Assembly: GCA_948330435.1 (NCBI GenBank)
Contig: CAOJBY010000005.1
Location: forward strand, 62,001-126,000
Direction: 5' to 3'
DNA: 64,000 nt
Source: an uncultured Lachnoclostridium sp.
GTDB taxonomy: Bacteria; Bacillota; Clostridia; Lachnospirales; Lachnospiraceae
The position numbers and the translations under genes are program-made. The notes under the pieces are model-generated. The model made no database searches, had not been told where the DNA came from, and saw only the letters and a list, made by a program, of their open reading frames with translations. Positions within the stretch are counted from its first letter, which is position 1. The number at the start of each line of letters is the position of its first letter. This document shows positions 41,179 to 51,367 of this stretch, in pieces.

Positions 41179-41742
41179 ATGAATTATGCTGTTATCAAAA
41201 AAAATGATATTGCCAATGGTCCCGGTGTACGGATCTCTCTCTTCGTCAGCGGCTGCCGCCATCACTGCAAAAACTGCTTTAACCAGGAGGCCTGGGATTT
41301 TTCCTACGGTGCTCCTTTTACAGATGAGACCATAGAGGAGATTCTTTTCGCCCTGGCTCCCGATTATGTGGCAGGCCTTTCTCTCCTTGGGGGTGAACCC
41401 TTTGAGCCGGAGAATCAGAAGGATCTGCTTAAACTGGTGCGTCTGACACGACAACACTTTCCAAAAAAGACAATCTGGTGCTATACGGGATTTTCTCTGG
41501 AAAAAGATCTCTTACCCGGACATGTGGGAGCCCCTGACATTTCTCATGAACTACTTTCCTGTCTGGATGTACTCGTAGACGGAAAATTTATAGAAGCTTT
41601 AAAGGATCCGGGACTTTTGTTCCGTGGTTCCTCCAATCAGCATATTATAGATGTTCCCAAGTCCCTGGAAGCAGGCCATATGGTGCTTCTGGAAGGCAAT
41701 TGGCATCGTACAATGGGCAACGGAAATATTGATGAGGCATAG
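41179..41742 (+). CDS. nrdG: Anaerobic RNR activating enzyme (radical SAM)
   Basis: A 187-residue radical SAM activase. CRHHCKNC binds the 4Fe-4S cluster, NGPGVRISLFVSGC precedes it, and LLGGEPF binds SAM. It places the glycyl radical on NrdD. Length and gene order are typical. Confidence 0.96.
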   Translation: MNYAVIKKNDIANGPGVRISLFVSGCRHHCKNCFNQEAWDFSYGAPFTDETIEEILFALAPDYVAGLSLLGGEPFEPENQKDLLKLVRLTRQHFPKKTIWCYTGFSLEKDLLPGHVGAPDISHELLSCLDVLVDGKFIEALKDPGLLFRGSSNQHIIDVPKSLEAGHMVLLEGNWHRTMGNGNIDEA

Positions 41743-41766
41743 ATTAACATATGAGGAGTAACTTGA

Positions 41767-42486
41767 ATGAAAAATAATAACAAAAACTGGTTTTTAAAAG
41801 GGGTGCGAGACGGAATCCCAATTTCTCTGGGATATCTGGCTGTATCCTTTACCCTTGGAATCGCTGCCAAGAATGCCGGCTTTACCCCTTTTCAGGCTAT
41901 GATTACCAGTCTGACCAACAATGCTTCCGCCGGACAATTCGCCGGCTTCACACTGATTGCCGCAGGTGCCGGATATCTGGAACTGGCTGTTATGGAACTG
42001 GTGGCCAATGCCCGGTATCTTCTTATGTCCTGTGCCATGAGCCAAAAATTGGATCCGGGAACCTCTATCTTTCATCGGCTTTTAATCAGTTTTGATGTGA
42101 CGGATGAAATCTTTGGGGTCTCCATGAGTGTTCCCGGAAAGCTGAATCCTTTCTATACTTATGGACTGATCGCCATTGCCGCCCCAGGCTGGGCCTCAGG
42201 TACTTACCTTGGAGTTCTTATGGGCAATCTACTGCCTGTCAATGTGGTACGGGCCTTAAGCGTGGGGCTTTATGGCATGTTTCTCGCCGTGATAATTCCT
42301 CCGGCAAGGAAGAGCCGGATTCTGGCTGTAACAATTCTTGTTTCCATGGCCGCAAGCTTCACTTTTACAAAGCTTCCTCTCATATCCACTCTGTCTACCG
42401 GTACACGAACCATTTTGTTAACAGTACTGATTGCCGGAGGTGCTGCGGCCTTATTTCCTGTAAAAGAGGAGGAACAGACATCATGA
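41767..42486 (+). CDS. azlC: AzlC-family branched-chain amino acid exporter subunit
   Basis: A 239-residue polytopic protein with about six membrane segments and the AzlC hallmarks GIPISLGYLAVSFTLGI and NNASAGQFAG. With AzlD it exports branched-chain amino acids or analogues. Its stop overlaps the azlD start by four bases (ATGA), so the two are coupled. Confidence 0.93.
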   Translation: MKNNNKNWFLKGVRDGIPISLGYLAVSFTLGIAAKNAGFTPFQAMITSLTNNASAGQFAGFTLIAAGAGYLELAVMELVANARYLLMSCAMSQKLDPGTSIFHRLLISFDVTDEIFGVSMSVPGKLNPFYTYGLIAIAAPGWASGTYLGVLMGNLLPVNVVRALSVGLYGMFLAVIIPPARKSRILAVTILVSMAASFTFTKLPLISTLSTGTRTILLTVLIAGGAAALFPVKEEEQTS

Positions 42487-42791
42487 TACATAATGTTTAT
42501 CTCTATATCCTGGTGATGGCTGCCGTCACTTATACCATTCGGATGCTGCCACTGGTTCTTATAAGAAAAGAAATTAAAAATTGTTTTATTCGTTCCTTTC
42601 TTTATTATGTACCCTATGTGACTCTTGCCGTAATGACCTTTCCGGCCATTTTATCCGAAACCGGAAGTATCTGGTCCGCCTGGGCTGCTTTAATTACCGG
42701 AATTGTTCTGGCCTGGAAAGGTAAGAGTCTCTTGCAGGTTTCGGTTTGTGCCTGCCTGATGGTGTTTGTGCTGGAATTGTTTTTGGTATAA
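42483..42791 (+). CDS. azlD: AzlD-family transporter subunit
   Basis: A 102-residue protein with three to four membrane segments; YTIRMLPLVL is the conserved AzlD start and YYVPYVTLAVMTFPAIL follows. It is the small partner of AzlC. It ends 17 bases from the convergent chemoreceptor gene. Confidence 0.93.
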   Translation: MIHNVYLYILVMAAVTYTIRMLPLVLIRKEIKNCFIRSFLYYVPYVTLAVMTFPAILSETGSIWSAWAALITGIVLAWKGKSLLQVSVCACLMVFVLELFLV

Positions 42792-42808
42792 GACTCAGAA
42801 CGTATTAC

Positions 42809-44506
42809 CTAAAAACCCTTTTTCAGCTTAAACCTTCCCACAAGACTCTTCATAAGCTGTGACTGGCCGGACAGTTCTTCGCTGGCAGCCGCACTCTCTT
42901 CTGCAGTTGCCGAGTTTGTCTGTACAACACTGGAAATCTGGTCGATTCCCATGGTAATCTGAGAGATTGCTTCAGCCTGATTGCTGCTGGCCTCTGAAAT
43001 CTGTCCGATAATGCCTGTCATTTTGTTTACGCCATTTACTGCCTGGATCAGAGACTGAGCCGTCTCATCCACAATCTGTGTCCCATTCTCTACTGCCTTT
43101 AATGAATTTTCAATCAATACGGAAGTGTTCTTAGAGGCCTCTGCACTTTTGCTTGCCAGATTACGGACTTCATCGGCTACCACTGCAAATCCTTTTCCGG
43201 CAACGCCTGCCCGGGCAGCTTCCACGGCAGCATTAAGGGCAAGAATGTTGGTCTGGAAAGCAATGTCCTCAATGGTCTTAATGATTTTGCCGATTTCATT
43301 GGAGCAATTACTGATATCATCCATTGCCTGTATCATCTGCTGCATTTTTTCGTTGCTCACGTTCATTTCCGTGCTGACACTGCCTGCCATTGCATTTGCC
43401 TGTCGTGCATTATCCGCATTCTGATTCACCTTATTGGAGATCTCATTAATGGAGGCAGCAAGTTCCTGCACGGAACTTGCCTGCTCGGTTGCTCCCTGGG
43501 AGAGGGCCTGGGCACCGCTGGATACCTGTTCCGATCCGCTTGCAACCTGAGAAGAGCTTTGGCTGATTTGCAGCATTGTATCGTTGAGTTTTTCCGCAAT
43601 TCCCCGGAAAGAAATGAGCAGCGGATAGAAGCCTCCTGTATATTCCTCTTCACAGACAGAATCTACCGTAAAATCTCCGGCAGCCATTTTAGCAAGGAAT
43701 TTATTTTCATCATCAATGATAACCTGAAGCTTACGGATTAGTCTGCGTACCTGCTCTGCAAGAACACCCAGTTCGTCCTTAGAAGTATAGGAAATCTCCA
43801 CATCCAAATCACCTTCCGCCATCTTGATTGCGGCATTCTCGATTTCGGAAATCGGAATCTTAATCAGGCGTATAATTACAAATGAAAAGAAGACTCCCAC
43901 AAGGATGATAGCAATGATAATTACTGTCATAATGAGAATTGCAGTTCTGTAAAGGGTAAAGCTTTCCTCTGTTGCGGCATCGCTTCCTTCTGTATTGTAG
44001 GTGACAATCTCCTGAAAGGCACTGTTTAAAGAATTATAAAGTTCTACACATTCACCCTCCAGGATGGCACGTGCATCCTCCTTGCGGCCCTGTCCGGCTA
44101 ATGTGATCATTTCTTCGTCCGCTTCCCTGTATTGTGTCCACAGGTTCCTTGCATTCTCATAGAAACCTCTCTCTTCTTCGTCAATTAATTCCTTATATGT
44201 AGCTAAGAGGGTTTCCATATCTTCTTTTTCCTTTTGGAGGTACTGAAGGCTGGACGCTTCTACGTCATCGGAAATTGCGGTAAGATACCCCAATTCATTC
44301 AGACGGATGTTGGAAAGGGTATTGGTCAGGTCCCTTGCCGTATCAATACTTGGAAGCCAGCTGGTTGAAATATCATCTGTCATATCGTTCATCCGGCCCA
44401 TAAGAGAAAATGACATACCGCTGATAATAAGCATGCCTATCAAAGCAACTCCTATAAGGATATAAAGCTTTAATCGGATTTTTAAATTGCGAATGTAATT
44501 AATCAT
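42809..44506 (-). CDS. Methyl-accepting chemotaxis protein
   Basis: A 565-residue chemoreceptor. It has a first membrane helix (about 12-32), a four-helix-bundle outer domain, a second helix (about 188-212), HAMP (about 213-265) and a long signalling coiled coil. The coil has the conserved tip IEDIAFQTNILALNAAVEAA (in part), GKGFAVVADEVRNLA. The ligand is unknown. A GCCGATAT element upstream suggests sigma-28 control like the other motility genes. Confidence 0.95.
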   Translation of the reverse strand: MINYIRNLKIRLKLYILIGVALIGMLIISGMSFSLMGRMNDMTDDISTSWLPSIDTARDLTNTLSNIRLNELGYLTAISDDVEASSLQYLQKEKEDMETLLATYKELIDEEERGFYENARNLWTQYREADEEMITLAGQGRKEDARAILEGECVELYNSLNSAFQEIVTYNTEGSDAATEESFTLYRTAILIMTVIIIAIILVGVFFSFVIIRLIKIPISEIENAAIKMAEGDLDVEISYTSKDELGVLAEQVRRLIRKLQVIIDDENKFLAKMAAGDFTVDSVCEEEYTGGFYPLLISFRGIAEKLNDTMLQISQSSSQVASGSEQVSSGAQALSQGATEQASSVQELAASINEISNKVNQNADNARQANAMAGSVSTEMNVSNEKMQQMIQAMDDISNCSNEIGKIIKTIEDIAFQTNILALNAAVEAARAGVAGKGFAVVADEVRNLASKSAEASKNTSVLIENSLKAVENGTQIVDETAQSLIQAVNGVNKMTGIIGQISEASSNQAEAISQITMGIDQISSVVQTNSATAEESAAASEELSGQSQLMKSLVGRFKLKKGF

Positions 44507-44544
44507 GTCTCCAGTCTCCTTTTTTCACACAGCTTTTTTAAAAT

Positions 44545-44568
44545 ATATCGGCACATATTCCTGATTTA
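44545..44568 (-). promoter_or_regulatory. Possible sigma-28 promoter of the chemoreceptor
   Basis: On the minus strand GCCGATAT (44552-44545) matches the sigma-28 -10 at 7/8. TAAA (44568-44565) is only 12 bases upstream, three short of the norm, so the -35 is uncertain. Confidence 0.5.
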
Positions 44569-44656
44569 ATAAGATAAATTGAAAAACAATAAAAGAATGA
44601 TAGTGGGAAACAAAATACTTATTGGTACAGCGGTAATCCTTTTGTGCTGCTAACCC

Positions 44657-44703
44657 AAAAACAGCCCATTCAAAGGCAATAAAACCTCTGAATAGGCTGT
44701 TTT
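44657..44703 (-). terminator. Terminator of ppdK
   Basis: Arms AACAGCC-ATTC-AGG and their complement form a long imperfect stem. The minus-strand product ends in a T run. It lies about 40 bases past the ppdK stop. Confidence 0.8.
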
Positions 44704-44742
44704 CAACAGTCTTTCTACACTTTCAAGCTATTGAACACTTGT

Positions 44743-47367
44743 TCACTTACCTGCGGTGATCGCCGCCTGTGCTGCCGCCAACCGTGCAATCGGTACACGG
44801 AACGGTGAACAGCTTACATAACTTAAGCCCGCCTTATGGCAGAACTCGATAGATGAGGGATCTCCGCCGTGCTCTCCGCAGATACCAAGCTTGATATCCG
44901 GTCTGGTGGCTCGTCCTTCCTCAACTGCCATCTTCACCAGCTTACCAACGCCATTCTGATCCAGTCTTGCAAACGGATCAGACTCGTAAATCTTGGACTT
45001 ATAGTAGGAATCCAGGAACTTACCTGCATCATCACGGGAGAAACCGAATGTCATCTGAGTCAGGTCATTGGTACCAAAGGAGAAGAACTCAGCCTCCTCA
45101 GCAATCTCACCTGCCAGCAGTGCCGCACGGGGAATCTCGATCATGGTTCCGATATGATACTGAATATCCGAATTCTTCTCTTTCTTCACCCGTTCTGCAA
45201 TCTTAACAACCATTTCTTTTACGAACTTCAGCTCTTTCTTATCACCAATCAGAGGAATCATGATCTCCGGAATGATATCATAGCCCTTCTCTTCCTTTAC
45301 TTCAATAGCGGCTTCCATAACCGCACGGGTCTGCATTCTTGCAATCTCAGGATAGGTAACAGCCAGACGACAGCCGCGGTGCCCCATCATAGGATTGAAC
45401 TCACGGAGCTCTTCGCACCTTGCCTCAACCTCTTCCACTGTCATATGCATATCCTTTGCCAAAGCCTTAATATCCTCCGGATCGGTGGGTACAAACTCAT
45501 GGAGAGGCGGATCCAGATAACGAACCGTCATGGGCTTCCCTTCCAGAGCCTCATACATGGCCTTGAAATCGCTCTTCTGATAAGGAATCAACTCCCAGAG
45601 GGCTTCTTCTCTCATCTCCTCTGTCTCAGAGAGAATCATCTTCCGAATCTTCGGAATCCGCTCCGGCTCAAAGAACATATGCTCTGTACGACAAAGGCCG
45701 ATTCCCTCTGCTCCAAGCTTGATGGCATTCTTCGTATCTGCAGGAGTATCAGCATTGGTGCGCACACCCAGGGTGCGGAACTCATCCGCCCAGGCCATAA
45801 TACGGCCAAAGTTACCGCTTACAGACGCTTCAACAGTCTTAATATCCCCAAGATAAATTTTACCGGTGGAACCATCCAGAGAAATATAATCTCCCTCTAC
45901 AATATGATGTCCGCCCAGATCAAAGAACTTTGCTTCCTCATCAATCTTAATCTCCCCGCAACCGGATACACAGGCAGTTCCCATACCACGGGCCACAACT
46001 GCTGCATGGCTTGTCATACCGCCCCGCACAGTCAAAATACCCTCTGCCGCATGCATTCCCTCGATATCCTCCGGAGAAGTCTCCAAACGTACCATGATAA
46101 CACGTTCGCCTTTCTTCCGTGCATGCTTTGCATCCTCTGCGGTAAAGTATACCTTGCCTGCTGCTGCTCCCGGAGATGCAGGAAGTGCCTCTCCAATCAC
46201 CTCGCCAGCCTTCAATGCGTCCGGATCAAAGGTGGGATGCAGAAGCTGATCCAGAGACTTGGCCTCAATACGAAGTACAGCTTCCTCCGGTGTAATCTTT
46301 CCTTCATCTACCAGATCGCATGCGATCTGAATCGCCGCCGGTGCCGTTCTCTTTCCATTCCTTGTCTGCAGGAAGTAAAGCTTGCCCTCCTGAATGGTAA
46401 ACTCCATATCCTGCATATCACGATAATGGTTTTCCAGACGACCCGCAATCTCCATGAACTGCTTAAAGCACTCCGGCAGATCCTCCTCCAGCTTTGTAAT
46501 CGGCTGAGGTGTACGGATACCTGCTACAACATCCTCGCCCTGAGCATTAATCAGATATTCACCAAAGATACCCTTCTCGCCGGTAGCCGGATTTCTGGTA
46601 AATGCAACGCCGGTTCCGGAGGTGTCACCCATGTTACCGAATACCATGGCCTGTACGTTAACCGCAGTTCCCCAATCTCCGGGAATATCATTCATACGAC
46701 GGTATACAATCGCACGCTCATTATCCCAGGAACGGAATACCGCCTTTACAGCCTCCATAAGCTGTACCTTGGGATCCTGCGGGAATTCCTCTCCCATTTT
46801 CTCCTTATAGATAGCTTTGTATCTTGCAATAACCTCTTTCAAATCATCCGCAGTCAGATCTGTGTCAAACTTCGCACCCTTTGCTTCTTTGATCTCGTCC
46901 AGGATTCCCTCAAAGAAAGTCTTGCTCATCTCCATAACAACATCAGAGAACATCTGGATGAATCTGCGATAGGAATCATAAGCGAATCTGGGATTGCCTG
47001 TCTTCTTAGCGAAGCCCTCCACTGCTTCATCATTAAGGCCAAGGTTCAGAATCGTATCCATCATACCAGGCATGGAAGCCCTTGCACCGGAACGTACGGA
47101 AACCAAAAGAGGATCTTCCGTATCACCAAAGGTCTTGCCCTGAAGCTTCTCCAGCTCTGCAAGTGCGGTAAAGATCTGCTCCTTAATCTCATCTGAAATC
47201 CGCTTTCCATTGTTGTAATAATCGGTACATGCCTCTGTGGTAACGGTAAAGCCCTGGGGAATCGGAAGTCCTAAGCCTGTCATCTCAGCCAGGTTCGCAC
47301 CTTTTCCACCCAGAAGGTTGCGCATCTCAGCATTGCCTTCCTTGAATAAATAAACCCATTTTGCCAT
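44743..47367 (-). CDS. ppdK: Pyruvate, phosphate dikinase
   Basis: An 874-residue enzyme that interconverts pyruvate + ATP + Pi and PEP + AMP + PPi. It has the N-terminal ATP-grasp (KGANLAEMTGLGLPIPQGFT), the central swivelling domain with catalytic His in GGMTSHAAVVARGMG, and the C-terminal TIM barrel with GICGEHGGDP. With the PPi-dependent phosphofructokinase upstream it forms a PPi-based glycolysis module. A long frame on the opposite strand is a coding shadow. Confidence 0.97.
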   Translation of the reverse strand: MAKWVYLFKEGNAEMRNLLGGKGANLAEMTGLGLPIPQGFTVTTEACTDYYNNGKRISDEIKEQIFTALAELEKLQGKTFGDTEDPLLVSVRSGARASMPGMMDTILNLGLNDEAVEGFAKKTGNPRFAYDSYRRFIQMFSDVVMEMSKTFFEGILDEIKEAKGAKFDTDLTADDLKEVIARYKAIYKEKMGEEFPQDPKVQLMEAVKAVFRSWDNERAIVYRRMNDIPGDWGTAVNVQAMVFGNMGDTSGTGVAFTRNPATGEKGIFGEYLINAQGEDVVAGIRTPQPITKLEEDLPECFKQFMEIAGRLENHYRDMQDMEFTIQEGKLYFLQTRNGKRTAPAAIQIACDLVDEGKITPEEAVLRIEAKSLDQLLHPTFDPDALKAGEVIGEALPASPGAAAGKVYFTAEDAKHARKKGERVIMVRLETSPEDIEGMHAAEGILTVRGGMTSHAAVVARGMGTACVSGCGEIKIDEEAKFFDLGGHHIVEGDYISLDGSTGKIYLGDIKTVEASVSGNFGRIMAWADEFRTLGVRTNADTPADTKNAIKLGAEGIGLCRTEHMFFEPERIPKIRKMILSETEEMREEALWELIPYQKSDFKAMYEALEGKPMTVRYLDPPLHEFVPTDPEDIKALAKDMHMTVEEVEARCEELREFNPMMGHRGCRLAVTYPEIARMQTRAVMEAAIEVKEEKGYDIIPEIMIPLIGDKKELKFVKEMVVKIAERVKKEKNSDIQYHIGTMIEIPRAALLAGEIAEEAEFFSFGTNDLTQMTFGFSRDDAGKFLDSYYKSKIYESDPFARLDQNGVGKLVKMAVEEGRATRPDIKLGICGEHGGDPSSIEFCHKAGLSYVSCSPFRVPIARLAAAQAAITAGK

Positions 47368-47468
47368 TTATCTGTTTCCTCCTGAATAATAGTTTCACCG
47401 GCACCCTCCGCATAAACGCAAAGCGGCGCCGGATATGTGGTCAACGACCCAACCCTGCGCACATAATT

Positions 47469-47496
47469 AGTGTAACATATATGTAAAAATTGTCAA
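47469..47496 (-). promoter_or_regulatory. ppdK: ppdK promoter
   Basis: On the minus strand TTGACA (47496-47491), 16 bases and TACACT (47474-47469). The leader can form a GC-rich stem (CCGGC/GCCGG) before the ribosome site. Confidence 0.55.
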
Positions 47497-47521
47497 GGCA
47501 TTTTTAGCATATTTTAACAAT

Positions 47522-47549
47522 AAAATTGGGTGCTTTCGCACCCAATTTT
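47522..47549 (-). terminator. Terminator of the PPi-phosphofructokinase gene
   Basis: A perfect 12-bp stem AAAATTGGGTGC/GCACCCAATTTT with a TTTC loop, followed by T-rich DNA on the minus strand. Confidence 0.9.
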
Positions 47550-47575
47550 GTTTATTTTTTAACATTTATTCCGGC

Positions 47576-49234
47576 TTATGCTTTCTCCAACGCAAGCGTT
47601 CTGGTCGTAAGATCGCATACCTCGGTCGGCCCATAATACTGAATAGCTCCCGGGAATACATAAGCAGTCTCTACCGCCCACTCATCTCTGTGTGCCTCAA
47701 AGTACTTGAAAGGCTTTCCATCCAGTTCCACAAGTGCTTTCTTGATAACCGGCTTGTCCGAACCGTGTCTTCTCTCAATGTTCATCATCTTGGTAATCGG
47801 CATACCGCCTGCAACCCACTCTTCCGCCGGCCTGGACAAGTTGGAAACCTTGGAAAGATAACCATTGTAGCCATACTGGATTAGCATGAACGCATTGTAA
47901 CCCAGAGAGTAGCAATAGTCGGCATCAAAATTGGACGGGAATGCACATCTTCCCTCATAGCCAAAGAAATGCGTCTGGACTGCGTACTTACCTACATAAG
48001 TTCCTGCTGCTTTTCTTGCTTTCAGCTTATCGCCTACGAGAGCAGCAAACAATTTTTCGGACTCAATCAGAGAAACCTGTACGTTTCCGTGGGGATCCCT
48101 TTCAAGGAAAAGCTGCTGCTGAATCGCCTGCGGAAGAATTGCAAATACTTCCATGGCCTCCCCCGAAAGTCCTTTCTCGATAAAGGCATACTTCTCGCTC
48201 CAATTGGGAAGTGCATTAAACGCATCTGCCTTGCTGCCCGCAAGAAGCTCATTGATCTCGCCGATCAAAGCAGAGAACTCCGGAACGAATTCTACCACGC
48301 CCTCAGGAATCACAACGACTCCAAAGTTAAGGCCGTTTGCCGCTCTCTTCTCCACAGCATCTGCAATATAATCTGCAATCTCGGACAGGGACTGCTTCTT
48401 TTCCTTAACCTCCTCGGAGATCAGGCAGATATTCGGCTGGCACTCCAGTGCACACTCCAGTGCAACATGAGAAGCACTCCGGCCCATAACCTTAATGAAA
48501 TGCCAGTATTTCTTGGCAGAGTTGCAGTCTCGCTCAATGTTTCCAATCAATTCACTATAAGTCTTGGTTGCTGTATCAAAGCCAAAGGAAATCTCAATGT
48601 CCTCGTTCTTTAAGTCGCCGTCGATGGTCTTCGGACACCCGATGACCTGTACACCCGTATTGTGTGCTGCCATGTACTCCGCAAGCACGCATGCATTGGT
48701 GTTCGAGTCATCACCGCCGATGATAACAATGGCAGTAATGCCATGCTTTTTGCAAACCTCTGTGGCTATCGCAAACTGCTCTTCGGTCTCCAGCTTGGTT
48801 CTTCCAGAGCCGATGATATCAAATCCGCCGGTATTTCTGTACTGATCAATATAAGCATCCTCAAACACAATATACTTATCCTCAATCAGTCCACTGGGAC
48901 CTCCCTTGAAGCCAATCAGGATATTCTCTTTGTTGGTCGCTTTCAGTGCATCGTACAGACCGCACACAACATTATGTCCGCCAGGTGCCTGTCCACCGGA
49001 AAGAATCACACCGACTACCTGCTTTTTAGCGGCAGAAGTATTCTGTCCTTTCTCAAAGGTAACCTCCGGTTTTCCGTAGGTGTTCGGGAACAGTGCTTTA
49101 ATTTTCTCCTGATCCGCCGCACTGGTAGTCATATTTCCCTCTTTAACAGCAATCTCAGCGATGCCATTTCTGAGCATTGCCGGAAGCTTCGGAACATACT
49201 CATATCTTGCTTTCTGAAGTGGTGAAAGATTCAT
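47576..49234 (-). CDS. Pyrophosphate-dependent 6-phosphofructokinase
   Basis: A 552-residue long-type PFP. It has GVILSGGQAPGGHN for phosphate binding, IIGGDDSNTNA, PKTIDGDL and MGRSASH. The second Asp in GGDDS (Gly in ATP-PFK) marks pyrophosphate as phosphoryl donor. It phosphorylates fructose 6-phosphate reversibly. The pairing with PPDK, which makes PPi when working in the PEP direction, fits PPi recycling in an anaerobic fermenter. Confidence 0.96.
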   Translation of the reverse strand: MNLSPLQKARYEYVPKLPAMLRNGIAEIAVKEGNMTTSAADQEKIKALFPNTYGKPEVTFEKGQNTSAAKKQVVGVILSGGQAPGGHNVVCGLYDALKATNKENILIGFKGGPSGLIEDKYIVFEDAYIDQYRNTGGFDIIGSGRTKLETEEQFAIATEVCKKHGITAIVIIGGDDSNTNACVLAEYMAAHNTGVQVIGCPKTIDGDLKNEDIEISFGFDTATKTYSELIGNIERDCNSAKKYWHFIKVMGRSASHVALECALECQPNICLISEEVKEKKQSLSEIADYIADAVEKRAANGLNFGVVVIPEGVVEFVPEFSALIGEINELLAGSKADAFNALPNWSEKYAFIEKGLSGEAMEVFAILPQAIQQQLFLERDPHGNVQVSLIESEKLFAALVGDKLKARKAAGTYVGKYAVQTHFFGYEGRCAFPSNFDADYCYSLGYNAFMLIQYGYNGYLSKVSNLSRPAEEWVAGGMPITKMMNIERRHGSDKPVIKKALVELDGKPFKYFEAHRDEWAVETAYVFPGAIQYYGPTEVCDLTTRTLALEKA

Positions 49235-49298
49235 AATCGTACTCCTTTGTTTTTTTATTCTAAACTATCACTATTTAGCAATTTCGTCAACCTTTAGC

Positions 49299-50687
49299 TT
49301 AAAACTGAAACTTATCTGCAAAATAAGCCTCTAACTCATCAATCTTCACACGAACCTGAGCCATGGTATCCCGATCCCGAACAGTCACGGCCCCATCCTC
49401 CTCAGACTCAAAGTCATAGGTTACACAGAAAGGTGTTCCAATCTCATCCTGACGGCGATAACGCTTGCCAATATTGCCTCTGTCATCAAACTCACAGTTA
49501 TAGGTCTTACAAAGCTTCTGATAGATAGCCTCCGCACCCTCATTCAGCTTCTTGGACAGGGGAAGCACACCTATCTTCACTGGTGCCAGTGCCGGATGGA
49601 AATGCATCACAGTACGTACGTCTCCGCCCTCCAGTTCCTCCTCATCATAAGCAGCACACAGAAAAGCCAGAACCACACGGTCCGCACCCAGAGAAGGCTC
49701 AACAACATAAGGAATATATTTCTCCTTGGTCTCATCATCAAAGTAGGACAAATCCGCCTTGGATACGTTCTGATGCTGAGTCAGATCATAATCGGTTCGA
49801 TCTGCAATGCCCCACAGTTCGCCCCAGCCAAAGGGAAAGAGGAATTCCAAGTCCGTGGTAGCCTTACTGTAAAAGCTCAGTTCTTCCTTCTCATGATCCC
49901 TTGCCCGAAGCTCATCATCTTTCATACCCAGAGACTTCAGCCAGTCAATGCAGTACTGCTTCCAGTAAGCAAACCACTCAAGATCCGTATCCGGCTTACA
50001 GAAAAACTCCAACTCCATCTGCTCAAACTCTCTGGTACGGAAAGTAAAGTTCCCCGGTGTAATCTCATTCCGGAAAGACTTTCCGATCTGAGCGATTCCA
50101 AAAGGAACCTTCTTTCTGGAAGTTCTCTGAACATTCTTAAAGTTTACAAAGATTCCCTGTGCCGTCTCAGGCCTTAGATATACGGTATTCTTCGCATCCT
50201 CGGTTACGCCCTGGAAAGTCTTGAACATCAGGTTAAACTGACGGATATCCGTAAAATCATGTTTTCCACAGGAAGGGCAGGCAATCCCATGCTCGTCAAT
50301 GTAAGCTTTCATCTCCTCTTGAGACCATGCATCTACGGAACCCTCTACCGTAATTCCGTTTTCTTTCATATAATCTTCAATCAGCTGATCCGCACGGAAG
50401 CGAGCCTTACAGCTCTTACAATCCATCAGCGGATCCGAAAAGCTTCCCAGATGTCCGGAAGCCACCCAGGTCTGAGGATTCATTAAAATAGCACAGTCCA
50501 CGCCTACATTGTAAGGATTCTCCTGCACAAACTTCTGCCACCAGGCACGTTTTACATTGTTCTTAAGCTCTACACCCAGATTGCCATAATCCCAGGTGTT
50601 GGCAAGGCCGCCATAGATCTCAGAGCCGGGATAAATAAATCCTCTCGCCTTTGCCAGAGCCGCAATCTTGTCCATTGTCTTCTCCAT
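49299..50687 (-). CDS. glyS: Glycyl-tRNA synthetase, single-chain type
   Basis: A 462-residue class II synthetase of the dimeric alpha2 type, not the GlyQ/GlyS heteromer. Motifs include RGFIYPGSEIYGG, LRPETAQGIF, FRNEITPGNFTFRTREFEQME (motif 2, cut into parts) and a C-terminal anticodon domain. No T-box leader is present; only 20 bases separate it from the lipoprotein gene upstream, so it is part of the era-recO operon. Confidence 0.97.
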   Translation of the reverse strand: MEKTMDKIAALAKARGFIYPGSEIYGGLANTWDYGNLGVELKNNVKRAWWQKFVQENPYNVGVDCAILMNPQTWVASGHLGSFSDPLMDCKSCKARFRADQLIEDYMKENGITVEGSVDAWSQEEMKAYIDEHGIACPSCGKHDFTDIRQFNLMFKTFQGVTEDAKNTVYLRPETAQGIFVNFKNVQRTSRKKVPFGIAQIGKSFRNEITPGNFTFRTREFEQMELEFFCKPDTDLEWFAYWKQYCIDWLKSLGMKDDELRARDHEKEELSFYSKATTDLEFLFPFGWGELWGIADRTDYDLTQHQNVSKADLSYFDDETKEKYIPYVVEPSLGADRVVLAFLCAAYDEEELEGGDVRTVMHFHPALAPVKIGVLPLSKKLNEGAEAIYQKLCKTYNCEFDDRGNIGKRYRRQDEIGTPFCVTYDFESEEDGAVTVRDRDTMAQVRVKIDELEAYFADKFQF

Positions 50688-50707
50688 CTTAGTTCTCTCC
50701 TCTTCAC

Positions 50708-51301
50708 TTATTTATAAATAATGCAGGCCTGCCGTACCTCTTCTTTTACGACCGCCTCCTGTTTTCCCAGAATTGCAACACTCCCCGAAGGACTTACACA
50801 TTGAATCTCACCCGGGACCTGTATAGAAAGAGTTTCATTGGTTATGAGAACATAAAGCTTCTCTGATGAAGAAATCTGGCTTAAATCCGTAAGGCTGCCA
50901 TCTGCACCCATAAACTCACCACTCAGATCATATTCGGCCTCCTCCGCCTCCTCCAATGTTCCCACAAACAGAGTGGCTTTGCTGTAATCCGTGTAATATT
51001 CTTCATAGCACCGGGCTTCTGAAAACTCCAGCTGCATTACGGCCTTTCCCTCATCCGCTTCCAGTGTCTTGAGTTTTAACGGATCGGAACCAAAATTCCG
51101 GTTATAATTCTCAATCTCTTCTTCAATGTCTCTCCGAAGTTCCTCTATATCATAAAAGTCCTTCCCAAAGTCCTCCACCACTGTATAGGTAATCACTCCC
51201 TTTTTATCTACAGCAATGGTATTCTCCTCCGGTATCTTCTCGGAACATCCTGCCAAAAAAAGGAAAAGTGCAAGAAGCCCTAAGCTTACCAACTTTTTCA
51301 T
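50708..51301 (-). CDS. Lipoprotein, hypothetical
   Basis: About 197 residues starting MKKLVSLGLL at ATG 51301 (GGGGAGG upstream). LFLAGCSEK is a lipobox with the lipidated cysteine. The rest is soluble and acidic, with KGVITYTVVEDFGKDFYD and repeated Glu clusters. It is anchored on the outer face of the membrane. I do not recognise a functional family; it is conserved in position between recO and glyS only as far as this window shows. Confidence 0.8.
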   Translation of the reverse strand: MKKLVSLGLLALFLFLAGCSEKIPEENTIAVDKKGVITYTVVEDFGKDFYDIEELRRDIEEEIENYNRNFGSDPLKLKTLEADEGKAVMQLEFSEARCYEEYYTDYSKATLFVGTLEEAEEAEYDLSGEFMGADGSLTDLSQISSSEKLYVLITNETLSIQVPGEIQCVSPSGSVAILGKQEAVVKEEVRQACIIYK

Positions 51302-51367
51302 ACTATTACCTCCCCAGACACAAAGGTCTCTCATTCCATGATAGTATAGCGTCTTTTTCCTTTTTTT

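Noticed and set aside
44869..47196. 775-codon open frame on the plus strand opposite ppdK
   Set aside because: It is the shadow of a GC-biased, highly conserved gene; it is rich in Cys, His, Leu and Ser without domains, and has no ribosome site.
50688..50707. T-box riboswitch before glyS
   Set aside because: Only 20 bases separate glyS from the lipoprotein gene, and no T-box element was found further upstream in the operon leader that I could see.
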